A stretch of 64,000 nt of DNA from an uncultured Litoreibacter sp. (lineage in GTDB: Bacteria > Pseudomonadota > Alphaproteobacteria > Rhodobacterales > Rhodobacteraceae), in contig CANLOU010000001.1 in NCBI GenBank assembly GCA_947492995.1, forward strand, positions 629,001 to 693,000. Reading direction: 5' to 3'. The position numbers and the translations under genes were made by a program. Under the pieces are notes generated by a model. It saw only the letters and a program-made list of their open reading frames with translations. It was not told the origin of the DNA and did no database searches. Of the stretch, positions 35,355 to 44,545 are shown piece after piece (within the stretch, counting starts at the first letter, position 1; each line of letters opens with the position of its first letter).

Positions 35355-36131
35355 TTGGCCGATGGCGCGCGTCTGACAGCACGAGATATTGTGGATGCGA
35401 CCATGCCCTCGTTGCGACGCTATGGCCGTGCTTTGTCTGGAAGCCAACATGTCGGCGACGCGCTGGCCGCGCGGGCGAGACGTCGTTCCAAATCCGAAAT
35501 TTCGGACATCTCGGCGAAGACCATCCGCATCTTGCTTTTTTGCCTGCTGCACAAGTGTTGGGTTGGCCTTACCGGGCCAACCCTCAGTGAAGCCGCAGCC
35601 CGCCAAAAGATGATTGGGCTTACCCCAAACTCGCGCGAGACCCTGTTGCTGCGGGCCGTCGAAGAATTTTCCTTTGCCGACATTGCGCTTATTCTTGATC
35701 GCGCCAAAACCGAGGTAGAGCAGCTATTCGAGATCGCGTTGCACGAAATGCCGTATAGCAATGGCACGCGGGTGTTGATCGTCGAAGACGACCCGATGGT
35801 CGCAATGGACATGTCTGCCTGCCTGTCAGATATGGGGTGCGAGGTGATCGGTGTCGCCAGAACCGCCGCGCAGGCGATCGAGCTGGCGGCGACGTCCCCA
35901 CCCCGCTTAATCATTGCCAGCTTGATCTTGGCCGACAAATCGTCGGGCCTGACGGCAACCCAGCACATAACGCGTAACAGGCCCGACATAGATGTCGTGT
36001 TTGTGACCCCTTACCCAGAGCAATTGCTAACCGGCACCGATAAGGAGCCGGTTTTTATCATTGAGAAGCCCTATGTCGACGAGCAGGTTCGCAGTGCCGT
36101 CAGCCAAGCCCTGATCCTGAGCGGCAGCTAG
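35355..36131 (+). CDS. PhyR-like protein with degenerate receiver domain
   Basis: A 258-residue protein with an N-terminal sigma-factor-like domain (residues 1-130, including LTPNSRETLLLRAVEEFSFA) and a C-terminal receiver, the PhyR layout of the general stress response anti-anti-sigma factor. The acidic pocket (IVEDDP), the Thr (FVTPYPEQ) and the Lys (FIIEKPY) are kept. The residue that should be the phospho-acceptor Asp (ADIQLAD in typical PhyR) is Ser 189 (ASLILAD here), so normal phosphorylation is not possible. No nepR or ecfG gene is adjacent. TTG 35355 is used as start. It may be a constitutive or differently regulated paralog. Confidence 0.8.
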   Translation: MADGARLTARDIVDATMPSLRRYGRALSGSQHVGDALAARARRRSKSEISDISAKTIRILLFCLLHKCWVGLTGPTLSEAAARQKMIGLTPNSRETLLLRAVEEFSFADIALILDRAKTEVEQLFEIALHEMPYSNGTRVLIVEDDPMVAMDMSACLSDMGCEVIGVARTAAQAIELAATSPPRLIIASLILADKSSGLTATQHITRNRPDIDVVFVTPYPEQLLTGTDKEPVFIIEKPYVDEQVRSAVSQALILSGS

Positions 36132-36304
36132 ACCTTCCCGGCCCGCGGGCCGGCGAAGAACCAGATGATGAAGCCGATGATTGGCAAGATCAGGACCAGA
36201 AGTATCCAAAGAACTTTCGTACCCGTTTCAGCCGACGAGTTCAGAATCGAGACAATTGCCCAGATCGCCAGTACAAAGACGATTATGCCGCCAATAGTTT
36301 GCAT
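36128..36304 (-). CDS. Small membrane protein with PLDc_N-like domain
   Basis: A 58-residue protein made of two transmembrane helices (GGIIVFVLAIWAIVSILN and VLWILLVLILPIIGFIIWFF) and a short basic tail, ending GPRAGKV. It matches the N-terminal PLDc_N module seen in cardiolipin synthases and in free-standing small proteins of unknown role. ATG 36304 follows GAAGG. It ends 4 bp into the stop of the convergent PhyR-like gene. Confidence 0.8.
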   Translation of the reverse strand: MQTIGGIIVFVLAIWAIVSILNSSAETGTKVLWILLVLILPIIGFIIWFFAGPRAGKV

Positions 36305-36470
36305 GTTGAAACCTTCGTGTTTTTTCGTTGGACCCCAGCGTATCAGCCTTCCAGCCACGCTCAAAGCCCGGTGAGCTACATACGTGCATGTGGTCTTGCG
36401 GTGAGGTCTTTCAAGTTGTGAGTTATCAAAGCAACCGATATTCAAGTCTGGAGCCTTTCGGGAGGATCAG

Positions 36471-37832
36471 ATGAACAGTCACGCAATACCAACGGGCATG
36501 ACCCAGGCTCCGTCCTTGGACGGGCCACATAAGGGCTACATGCCCGGCTTTGGGAATGACTTTGAGACCGAGGCGCTTGCTGGCGCGCTGCCGCAAGGAA
36601 TGAATAGCCCGCAAAAGTGCAACTACGGCCTGTATGGAGAGCAGTTGAGCGGCACCGCGTTTACCGCGCCGAGCCATCAGAACGAGCGCACCTGGTGCTA
36701 CCGCATCAGGCCGTCCGTCAAGCACTCGCATCGCTACACAATGGTCGATCTGCCATATTGGAAATCCGCCCCGAACATTGAAGCGTCTGTCACGTCTCTT
36801 GGGCAATACAGGTGGGACCCGGTCCCCCATGGAAAAGATGCTCTGACTTGGCTGACAGGCATGCGGACGATGACGACAGCGGGCGATGTGAACACGCAAG
36901 TGGGCATGGCAAGCCATGTGTACACGGTCACGGAAAGCATGATCGACCACTACTTCTACTCAGCCGACAGCGAGATGCTGATCGTTCCGCAGGAGGGCCG
37001 GCTTAGGTTCTGCACGGAGCTGGGGATCATCGACATTTCCCCGCAAGAAATCGCGATTATCCCCCGCGGCCTGGTATACCGCGTCGAGGTTCTCGAAGGG
37101 CCTTGCCGCGGCTTTGTCTGCGAGAACTACGGCCAGAAATTCGAGCTTCCGGCACGCGGCCCCATCGGCGCGAATTGCATGGCCAACCCGCGCGACTTCA
37201 AAGCTCCGGTGGCCGCGTTTGAGGACCGGGAGACACCGTCCGTTGTGACCATCAAGTGGTGTGGGCAGTTCCACGAGACAAAGATCAACCAGTCGCCGCT
37301 GGACGTCGTTGCATGGCACGGCAATTACGCGCCAATGAAATACGATCTGCGCACCTACTGCCCTGTGGGTGCCGTCCTGTTCGACCATCCCGACCCGTCA
37401 ATCTTCACCGTGCTAACCGCCCCATCGGGCCAGGCTGGCACGGCCAATATCGACTTTGTTCTTTTCCGCGAACGCTGGCTGGTTGCCGAAGATACGTTCC
37501 GCCCCCCTTGGTACCACAAAAACATCATGTCTGAGCTGATGGGCAACATCTACGGCCAGTACGACGCAAAGCCCAAAGGGTTCATCCCCGGCGGGATCTC
37601 GTTGCACAATATGATGCTGCCCCATGGCCCCGACAAAAACGCCTTCGAAGGCGCGTCCAATGCCAAGCTGGAACCGCATAAGCTGGAGGACACGATGTCG
37701 TTCATGTTCGAAACCCGGTTTCCGCAACATCTCACCAAATTTGCGGGGGAAGAAGCGCCGCTGCAGGACGACTACATTGATTGCTGGGACGACATCGAGA
37801 AAAAGTTTGATGGAACACCGGGTCAGAAATGA
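36471..37832 (+). CDS. hmgA: Homogentisate 1,2-dioxygenase
   Basis: HmgA opens the ring of homogentisate to maleylacetoacetate in tyrosine/phenylalanine breakdown. The 453-residue protein has the family start [20 protein letters not shown]. The iron site is [16 protein letters not shown], with His and Glu six residues apart, and [19 protein letters not shown] supplies the second His. Length is normal. It is the first gene of an operon: the FAH-type hydrolase starts 4 bp before its stop. Confidence 0.96.
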   Translation: MNSHAIPTGMTQAPSLDGPHKGYMPGFGNDFETEALAGALPQGMNSPQKCNYGLYGEQLSGTAFTAPSHQNERTWCYRIRPSVKHSHRYTMVDLPYWKSAPNIEASVTSLGQYRWDPVPHGKDALTWLTGMRTMTTAGDVNTQVGMASHVYTVTESMIDHYFYSADSEMLIVPQEGRLRFCTELGIIDISPQEIAIIPRGLVYRVEVLEGPCRGFVCENYGQKFELPARGPIGANCMANPRDFKAPVAAFEDRETPSVVTIKWCGQFHETKINQSPLDVVAWHGNYAPMKYDLRTYCPVGAVLFDHPDPSIFTVLTAPSGQAGTANIDFVLFRERWLVAEDTFRPPWYHKNIMSELMGNIYGQYDAKPKGFIPGGISLHNMMLPHGPDKNAFEGASNAKLEPHKLEDTMSFMFETRFPQHLTKFAGEEAPLQDDYIDCWDDIEKKFDGTPGQK

Positions 37833-38791
37833 AACTTGGGTCTCTCAAAGCAAGCAACGCTCCGGACGGGCACCTTGTCGTCGTTTCAGACGACCTTTCC
37901 CAGACCATCTCTGCTGGCGCATCGACGCTGCAGGCTTTCCTGGACGGGGCGGCGCTGGCTCCCGACGAGACAACACGCGCGCCTGCTGATCCAGGCAGTT
38001 TTGCCTCCCCCCTTCCACGCTCCTACCAGTTCCTTGATGGCTCGGCCTACGTGAACCACGTCGAACTTGTCCGAAAAGCACGCGGTGCTGAAATGCCCGA
38101 AAGCTTCTGGTCAGACCCGCTTATGTATCAAGGCGGGTCCGACAGCTTTTTGGGCCCAACAGACCCGATTTCTGGCCATCCCGATTGGGGCATTGATTTC
38201 GAGGGCGAGGTCGCGGTTGTCACCGGACCCGTGCGCATGGGAGCCAGCCTTGAAGAGGCCAAACACGCCATACGGTTGGTGATGCTGTGCAATGATGTGT
38301 CATTGCGAAACCTCATCCCAAGCGAGCTGTCCAAGGGCTTTGGCTTTGTCCAGTCCAAGCCTGCCTGTAGTTTCTCGCCGGTCGCGGTCACGCCGGATGC
38401 GCTGGATGGCTGGGACGGCTCTAGGCTGCACGGCACGTTAAACGTAAACCTGAATGGCGCGCCCTACGGGCGGGCAGATGCCGGCGTCGACATGACATTC
38501 GACTTCCCGACACTCATCGCGCACGCCGCGAAGACGCGCAGCTTGGCGGCAGGTACCATCATTGGGTCCGGCACGGTCTCCAACAAACTTGGCGGTGGTC
38601 CCGGCAAGCCTGTCAGCGAGGGCGGCGCTGGCTATTCATGCATCGCCGAACAACGCGTGGTCGAAACCATTCTCCACGGCACCCCCAAAACACCCTTCCT
38701 TCAGCACGGCGACACCGTCGACATCTGGATGGAAGACGACACCGGCCAAAACATCTTTGGCACCATTTCACAAAAGGTTCAGGCACTATGA
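37829..38791 (+). CDS. Fumarylacetoacetate hydrolase family protein
   Basis: A 320-residue hydrolase with the FAH fold. Metal ligands appear in [13 protein letters not shown] (E-x-E) and [13 protein letters not shown]. Near the C-terminus is [16 protein letters not shown], the family glycine motif. In this context it should cleave fumarylacetoacetate to fumarate and acetoacetate, the last step of homogentisate breakdown. It is coupled to hmgA upstream and to the MBL-fold gene downstream by 4-bp overlaps. Shorter than mammalian FAH, as usual for bacteria. Confidence 0.92.
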   Translation: MKLGSLKASNAPDGHLVVVSDDLSQTISAGASTLQAFLDGAALAPDETTRAPADPGSFASPLPRSYQFLDGSAYVNHVELVRKARGAEMPESFWSDPLMYQGGSDSFLGPTDPISGHPDWGIDFEGEVAVVTGPVRMGASLEEAKHAIRLVMLCNDVSLRNLIPSELSKGFGFVQSKPACSFSPVAVTPDALDGWDGSRLHGTLNVNLNGAPYGRADAGVDMTFDFPTLIAHAAKTRSLAAGTIIGSGTVSNKLGGGPGKPVSEGGAGYSCIAEQRVVETILHGTPKTPFLQHGDTVDIWMEDDTGQNIFGTISQKVQAL

Positions 38792-39738
38792 GCAAGGCAT
38801 TCGCGTCACAGGGTGACATGACCGAGAAGAAAATCACCTTTGATGAGGTCGGCGACGGCTTGTGGGCGTTTACGGCCGAAGGCGATCCAAACTCGGGTGT
38901 CATCATTGGCGATGAAAGTGTAATGATCGTCGAGGCGCAGGCCACCCCACGGCTTGCCAACAAAGTCATCGAAAAAGTGCGGGAGGTGACCGACAAGCCC
39001 ATCTCCCACGTGGTGCTGACCCATTACCACGCCGTGCGGGTGCTTGGGGCCTCTGCCTTTGACGCCAGCCAAATCATCATGTCTGACGCCGCCCGCGCCA
39101 TGGTGGTCGAACGGGGGCAGGAAGACTGGGATAGCGAATTCCAGCGGTTCCCACGCCTGTTTGAGGGGCATGAAAGCATCCCCGGCCTCACCTACCCGAC
39201 CACCACGTTCAGCGACAGCATGACTGTTTATCTTGGCGACCGCCGGGTCGACATCAAGCAAATTGGACGGGCGCATACGGCCGGCGACGCGGTTATTCAT
39301 GTGCCCGACCAAAACGTCATGTTCACCGGCGACATCGTCGAGGATCATTCAGCATGCTACTGTGGGGACGGCTATTTTGGCGATTGGGGGGCCACCTTGG
39401 ACCGGATCAAATCCTACGACGTGGACGCAATCGCGCCCGGCCGCGGCGGGGCGCTGGTTGGCAAGGACGCGGTCGCGCGCGCCATTGAAAGCACGCGGGA
39501 CTTCGTTGACAGCACTTACCAGCCCGCCCGCAAAGTGGCGATGAAAGGCGGGTCGCTGAAAGACGCATGGGACGCGGTGCGCGAGGCCTGCGACCCGAAA
39601 TTCAAGGACTACGCCATTTACGAGCACTGTCTGCCCTTCAATGTCAGCCGCGCCTATGACGAAGCGCGCGGGATTTGGCATCCACGCATCTGGACCGATA
39701 AACGTGATCTGGACATGTGGGCGCAACTGCAAGGCTAG
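38788..39738 (+). CDS. MBL-fold hydrolase with unusual metal motif
   Basis: A 316-residue metallo-beta-lactamase-fold protein. The first metal motif reads VLTHYHAVRVLGASAF, so HxHxDH is replaced by HxHxxR and the second-site Asp/His are missing. Later ligands remain (GRAHTAGD and FTGDIVEDHSACYCGDG). It likely binds a single metal, or a different one. It sits between the FAH-type and monooxygenase genes in the homogentisate operon and may act as a hydrolase or isomerase-like helper (for example where maleylacetoacetate isomerase is expected). That role is inference only. Confidence 0.83.
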   Translation: MSKAFASQGDMTEKKITFDEVGDGLWAFTAEGDPNSGVIIGDESVMIVEAQATPRLANKVIEKVREVTDKPISHVVLTHYHAVRVLGASAFDASQIIMSDAARAMVVERGQEDWDSEFQRFPRLFEGHESIPGLTYPTTTFSDSMTVYLGDRRVDIKQIGRAHTAGDAVIHVPDQNVMFTGDIVEDHSACYCGDGYFGDWGATLDRIKSYDVDAIAPGRGGALVGKDAVARAIESTRDFVDSTYQPARKVAMKGGSLKDAWDAVREACDPKFKDYAIYEHCLPFNVSRAYDEARGIWHPRIWTDKRDLDMWAQLQG

Positions 39739-39761
39739 TTGGCAACGAGGGAGGCCGCACG

Positions 39762-41387
39762 TTGACAGAACCCCGCTATGACATCGCGTTCAAACTGTAC
39801 CCGTACAAACAGGTAGCCGCGCAATCCACCGCCCCTCAGCGCCACCCCGTTGTGATCGTCGGTGGCGGCCCGATTGGGCTAGCCACCGCGCTTGATCTGG
39901 GGCGCAAAGGCACGCCAGTCCTTGTGCTCGATGACCACGAGGGGGCGGGTCAGGGCAGTCGGGCCATCTGCTTTGCAAAACGCACGCTCGAAATTGCGGA
40001 CCGGCTCGGCGCAGGTCAGGCCATGGTCGACAAGGGCGTGGTGTGGAATGTCGGCAAGGTCTTTCACGGCGACGACAAGGTTTTCGAATTCAACCTGCAA
40101 CCCGAGGAAGGCCACAAGTTCCCCGCCTTCATAAACCTGCAACAGCCGTATTTCGAGAAATACATCGCGGATGAAATCCGCGTGGCCCAGTCGCAAGGCG
40201 CACCGATCGAACTTCGAGGCAAAAACACCGTCACGAAAATGTGCCAAAAGGACGACCATGTCGTCCTGGACGTGGACACGCCAGACGGTCCCTATAAAAT
40301 CCTGGCGGATTGGCTGGTCGCCTGTGACGGGGCCCGGTCCCCGATCCGTAAAATGATGGGCCTCAGTTTTGACGGGCGGGTGTTCGAGGACAATTTCCTG
40401 ATCGCAGACGTCAAAATGACCGCGGCCTTCCCGACCGAGCGCTGGTTCTGGTTCGAGCCGCCCTTCAAAAACAGCGGCGCGTCGGCGTTGCTGCACAAGC
40501 AGCCCGACGACATTTGGCGCATCGACTTTCAACTGGGGTGGGACATAGACCGCGCACATGAACTGCAAGACGAAAATGTTCGCGCCCGGGTGGATGCAAT
40601 GTTGGGCGAAGACATCGACTACGAGTTGGAATGGACCTCGATCTACACGTTCCAATGCCGACGCATGAAAGACTTTCGGCATGACCGCGTGCTGTTTGCC
40701 GGTGACAGCGCGCATCAGGTCTCGCCCTTCGGGGCCCGCGGGGCCAATTCAGGTGTTCAGGACGCGGATAATCTGGCTTGGAAACTTGACCTCGTCATCA
40801 AGGGGCTGGCCCCCGACGCGCTGCTCGATACCTATTCCCGGGAACGCGCCCACGGGGCGGACGAGAACATTCTCAATTCATCTCGGGCCACAGATTTTCT
40901 GACCCCGAAAAGCGACATGAGCAAGGTGTTTCGCAACGCCGTACTCACACTTGCCAAATCCCATGAATTTGCGCGGCCATTGGTCAATTCCGGGCGGCTG
41001 TCGGTGCCATGCGTTTACGACGGCATGCCTTTGAACGGACCCGACGAATTGGCAGGCCCTGCGCGGACACGGGTTGGCGCACCTTGCGTGGATGCGCCGA
41101 TGGCGGAGGGGTTCCTGCTGGATAAATTGGGCGGCAGCTTTACGCTTCTTGCGATCAACACCCAGCCGCCTTCGCTGGAAGAGGTCGGCGGGATCGCAAT
41201 ACAAACGCTGCGCATCTCAACCAAGGAAGATGACCCGACGGGGGCGGTCAAGGACCGGTATTTGGGCTACACCACGCAGGCGATTTATCTGCTGCGTCCC
41301 GACCAACATGTTGCGGCGCGTTGGACAACCGCAAATGCCCAACAGATCGCGACAGCCTTGCGCATCGCAACCGCACAGGAGCTTTAG
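39762..41387 (+). CDS. FAD-dependent aromatic monooxygenase (MhpA/PheA type)
   Basis: A 541-residue class A flavoprotein hydroxylase. The FAD GxGxxG motif is VVIVGGGPIGLATALDLGRKG (about residues 29-49), the DG motif is LVACDGARSPIRKMMG, and the GD motif is RVLFAGDSAHQVSPFGARGA. It probably hydroxylates an aromatic acid that feeds homogentisate, for instance 3-hydroxyphenylacetate. That is inferred from the operon. TTG 39762 is the start, with GGGAGG just upstream. It is followed after 3 bp by the DUF2783 gene. Confidence 0.9.
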   Translation: MTEPRYDIAFKLYPYKQVAAQSTAPQRHPVVIVGGGPIGLATALDLGRKGTPVLVLDDHEGAGQGSRAICFAKRTLEIADRLGAGQAMVDKGVVWNVGKVFHGDDKVFEFNLQPEEGHKFPAFINLQQPYFEKYIADEIRVAQSQGAPIELRGKNTVTKMCQKDDHVVLDVDTPDGPYKILADWLVACDGARSPIRKMMGLSFDGRVFEDNFLIADVKMTAAFPTERWFWFEPPFKNSGASALLHKQPDDIWRIDFQLGWDIDRAHELQDENVRARVDAMLGEDIDYELEWTSIYTFQCRRMKDFRHDRVLFAGDSAHQVSPFGARGANSGVQDADNLAWKLDLVIKGLAPDALLDTYSRERAHGADENILNSSRATDFLTPKSDMSKVFRNAVLTLAKSHEFARPLVNSGRLSVPCVYDGMPLNGPDELAGPARTRVGAPCVDAPMAEGFLLDKLGGSFTLLAINTQPPSLEEVGGIAIQTLRISTKEDDPTGAVKDRYLGYTTQAIYLLRPDQHVAARWTTANAQQIATALRIATAQEL

Positions 41388-41390
41388 CCA

Positions 41391-41579
41391 ATGAGCCTCA
41401 ACCTTGATCCAAACATCACCGATCCGGACGGCTTCTATGACGAGCTGCTCGACGCCCACCAAGACCTCAGCAAGGCGGACAGCGATGCGCTGAACGCCCG
41501 CCTCATCTTGATTCTCGCCAACCATATCGGGGATCGCGAAACGCTCAGAGATGCGCTTCGGGTTGCAAAAGCGCCGTAG
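41391..41579 (+). CDS. DUF2783 small protein
   Basis: A 62-residue protein, mostly helical and acidic, that fits DUF2783 (DPDGFYDELLDAHQDLSKAD, then LNARLILILANHIGD). Members are usually found next to this type of FAD monooxygenase in Alphaproteobacteria, as here (3-bp gap). Function is unknown; a subunit or chaperone for the hydroxylase is possible. It is the last gene of the homogentisate operon. Confidence 0.85.
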   Translation: MSLNLDPNITDPDGFYDELLDAHQDLSKADSDALNARLILILANHIGDRETLRDALRVAKAP

Positions 41580-41779
41580 CCCTCGACATTGATGGTGCTT
41601 TAATACCGCTGATTTTCTTCCGCGATTGCCGTGGCTTACGGCCTTGGCACGGGCTTTCCTTGCCAATTTTCAATCCGCTCAACCCGTGAAACGCGCCGCT
41701 TTCAGCTGCATTGAAGGTTGATCGAAAAACCCGTCTGACGCACAGTTAACGCGTTTTTAGTATTTGATGGGAGTGTATT

Positions 41780-44539
41780 ATGACCCTCGACCTGCTTGCG
41801 GCTGCGCAGAATTTGGCGGCACCCGAACCCGAAGAAGGCCTTCCGGCAAACCGCCTGCGTTTCACTTTGGAATATGCACAGGCCCCAGACGAAACGGCCG
41901 AACGGCAAAAACTTGTCGACATACTTGGTGGCGAGAAATTCTCTCTCGACCCGCTCGACCCGCTACTTCCTGAATTTCTTGTTTTGCAATTTTCTGGCGT
42001 CGAGCGGCGCATTTCACCGCAAAGCCAGTTCGCCGCAGCAGACGAGCTTGTGGATGTGTTGGGTCTCGTTTCTGCGACGCCTGACATAGGGTCCACCTTT
42101 GTCATCGCGCCCGATGACCCTGACCGTGTCGAGAGGGCGGCGGACCTCTTTCTGGGTTTCACCTGCTGGGTCAGCGAACGAGCCTTGGCCAAAGATTGGT
42201 CCGTCAAGGCAATGAACATCCCGCCGCTTTGGGCGCGCGGGATTGATGGAAGCGGAATTACCGTCGCCCAACCCGATAGTGGCGTTGCAACTCATTCTGA
42301 ACTTGATGGCGTCCTAGACCTGTCGCGCGCGCTCAATGTGCTCAACGGGACGACAGACCCAACCGACCCGCTGTCATCTGATATGGGCAACCCCGGTCAC
42401 GGGACAGCCACAGCCAGTGTCGTGGCAAGCCGCAGCTCCGGGTCTGTGCTTGGCTCTGCTCCAGGAGCGAAAGTTGTGCCCATTCGCTGCCTAAACAGCG
42501 TTGTGCTTGGCATTGATCCAACCCCGGTCGCCAAGGCGATCCTTCACGCTGTGCGTATCAACGCTGACGTCATATCAATGTCTTTGGGCGGGGGGCTTTA
42601 TTCGCGCTCGATGGCTGCTGCGATGGAAAAGGCTGCCGAGGCCGGGATCATTATCATCGCCGCTGCCGGCAATTGTGTGCAACCGATTGTCGTCTACCCC
42701 GCACGAGACCGTAACGCCATTGCGTTGGGAGGCAGCAATCATCAGGACAAGCCGTGGAAAGGGTCAAGCCGAGGCCGCGCCGTTGTCGTGTCCGCCCCAG
42801 CCGAAAACGTCCTTGTTGCGCGACGAACGCCAGATGATGGCGGGCAGGAAGTCGTCAAACCGTCGCAAGGAACCTCATTCGCAGTCGCGTTGACAGCTGG
42901 TGTCGCCGCCATGTGGCTGCAACACAAGACACGTGCGCATGTCGCGCAGCATGCCGCACGGCTTGGCACCACGACCAACACCTTGTTCAAAACGGTGCTC
43001 AAACTGACGGCGCGCCAACCCAGCGGTTGGCCGTCTTCGCTTGGTGCGGGCATCGTGGATGCGGAAAAGGTGATTGATTTCGATCTTGCGTCAATCCAGT
43101 CCATCGGCACCCCCGAAGCCGCCCAGCCTGTCACTGACGATGCGTTGGTGGCCGCTCTCGATCGGTCCTTCGAAGGTATCGAAACGGGGTTTGACGACTG
43201 GCCCCGCATCGGGGCTGAAACTGTTTTCTTGCTGAATGACGCTTGGATACGGGCCGAGCGCGGTGCCGGACTGCCGGTGGAATCGCCATCAAGACCTGCC
43301 GCCAGCAAAGGGTTGCAAACGCGTATGCCCTCCCATGTCGCGGCTGCTATCGCGCCCCACGATGACACGCCATCATTCGACCCGCCGCTTATCAACCGCG
43401 CCGCAAAGCAGCCAAACTACGCCAAGCTGCTGGCGGCCGGTCAACGCGGCACGCCCGAGTCGAGCGCGGCGATGTCGACCGAGCAAGCCAATGCACGGCT
43501 GAAAGGCGCGCACGCAGATCAAGTGCTCAACGCCGCGGATCAGGCCTTCTCGGGCATATTGGCTTTGGGGCAGGGTGAACGTGACGCGCAGGCCAGCGTG
43601 ATGCAGCAGGCCAAGGAGGTAATCCAGATGGTCGCTGACGGGCGCACCGAAGACCTGGACACCAACGGACGGGCGACCCTTGAAGCCCTTGTGCGGGTGA
43701 CCGATAGACCCGCCTTTCGCCTGACAGGTGGCACCATTGATCTTGAAGATCCGCTGTTCGGCGAATGGGGCGGCTTCTTGGCGCTGCAAATTGACCTTCC
43801 AAGCTGGGCCGACTCTGTCGGTCGTATCAATCTTGACGGCACCCATGTTGGCACCGGCTTCCTGATGGGCGGCGGGCAGGTCATGACCAATCGCCATGTG
43901 TTGGAGGCCTGCGCGGACGAGATTTTCGGTCCCGTCGGCTCCGTTTGGCGCTTTGACAGGGGGGAGGTGACAATCGACTTCTCTGACCTTGCGGATGGCA
44001 GCAAGGAATATGCGCTCACCGGCGTTTCAATGGCAGGCCCTGACCCCATTCAGGGGATGGAGAACCTGAACCACCTTGATTGCGCGATGCTGCGACTGGA
44101 TGCGGGGGCTGCAGGACTGCCGCGCGAGCTTCCCTTCGCACGCGGTCTGAACACCGACGCCGACATGATGGTGATCGGCTACCCAGCGCGGCCCGGCACG
44201 TCGGCTTTCATTGATCCGGCAACCGGCAAACCAAGTCTGGAGATCGCGCAAAGGCTGCGGCAAATATTTGGCACGGACTTTGGGCGGAAATATGTGGCCC
44301 CGGGCAGAGTCCTTGAGGGGCCGGGCCAGCTTGCAGGCGATCCACATGCATGGGCGCTCAGCCATGATTGCAGCACGCTGGGCGGCAACTCTGGCTCGGT
44401 GGTGATCCAGCTTGATGGCAACCCTGCCGTAGCCGGTCTGCATTTCAGCGGCGCTCCGTTGACGGCCAACAAGGCGCATGCGCTTGGCAAGGTGGATGAA
44501 AGCAGGGCGGGCCCGCTGCCAAGCGCGAATTGGATATAG
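41780..44539 (+). CDS. Double protease: subtilisin-like (S8) fused to trypsin-like (S1) domain
   Basis: A 919-residue protein with two complete serine protease active sites. An N-terminal region of about 150 residues precedes the S8 domain: Asp 166 (VAQPDSGVATHSEL), His 207 (GNPGHGTATASVV), oxyanion Asn (IIAAAGN) and Ser 366 (QGTSFAVALTAG). After a linker of about 250 residues, a trypsin-like domain follows: His 706 (VMTNRHVLEAC), Asp 767 (LNHLDCAML) and Ser 871 (TLGGNSGSVVI). No signal peptide is seen, so it probably acts in the cytoplasm. ATG 41780 starts the cassette; the next gene begins 6 bp after its stop. Probable effector/initiator protease of a conflict system. Confidence 0.88.
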   Translation: MTLDLLAAAQNLAAPEPEEGLPANRLRFTLEYAQAPDETAERQKLVDILGGEKFSLDPLDPLLPEFLVLQFSGVERRISPQSQFAAADELVDVLGLVSATPDIGSTFVIAPDDPDRVERAADLFLGFTCWVSERALAKDWSVKAMNIPPLWARGIDGSGITVAQPDSGVATHSELDGVLDLSRALNVLNGTTDPTDPLSSDMGNPGHGTATASVVASRSSGSVLGSAPGAKVVPIRCLNSVVLGIDPTPVAKAILHAVRINADVISMSLGGGLYSRSMAAAMEKAAEAGIIIIAAAGNCVQPIVVYPARDRNAIALGGSNHQDKPWKGSSRGRAVVVSAPAENVLVARRTPDDGGQEVVKPSQGTSFAVALTAGVAAMWLQHKTRAHVAQHAARLGTTTNTLFKTVLKLTARQPSGWPSSLGAGIVDAEKVIDFDLASIQSIGTPEAAQPVTDDALVAALDRSFEGIETGFDDWPRIGAETVFLLNDAWIRAERGAGLPVESPSRPAASKGLQTRMPSHVAAAIAPHDDTPSFDPPLINRAAKQPNYAKLLAAGQRGTPESSAAMSTEQANARLKGAHADQVLNAADQAFSGILALGQGERDAQASVMQQAKEVIQMVADGRTEDLDTNGRATLEALVRVTDRPAFRLTGGTIDLEDPLFGEWGGFLALQIDLPSWADSVGRINLDGTHVGTGFLMGGGQVMTNRHVLEACADEIFGPVGSVWRFDRGEVTIDFSDLADGSKEYALTGVSMAGPDPIQGMENLNHLDCAMLRLDAGAAGLPRELPFARGLNTDADMMVIGYPARPGTSAFIDPATGKPSLEIAQRLRQIFGTDFGRKYVAPGRVLEGPGQLAGDPHAWALSHDCSTLGGNSGSVVIQLDGNPAVAGLHFSGAPLTANKAHALGKVDESRAGPLPSANWI

Positions 44540-44545
44540 TCTTCT

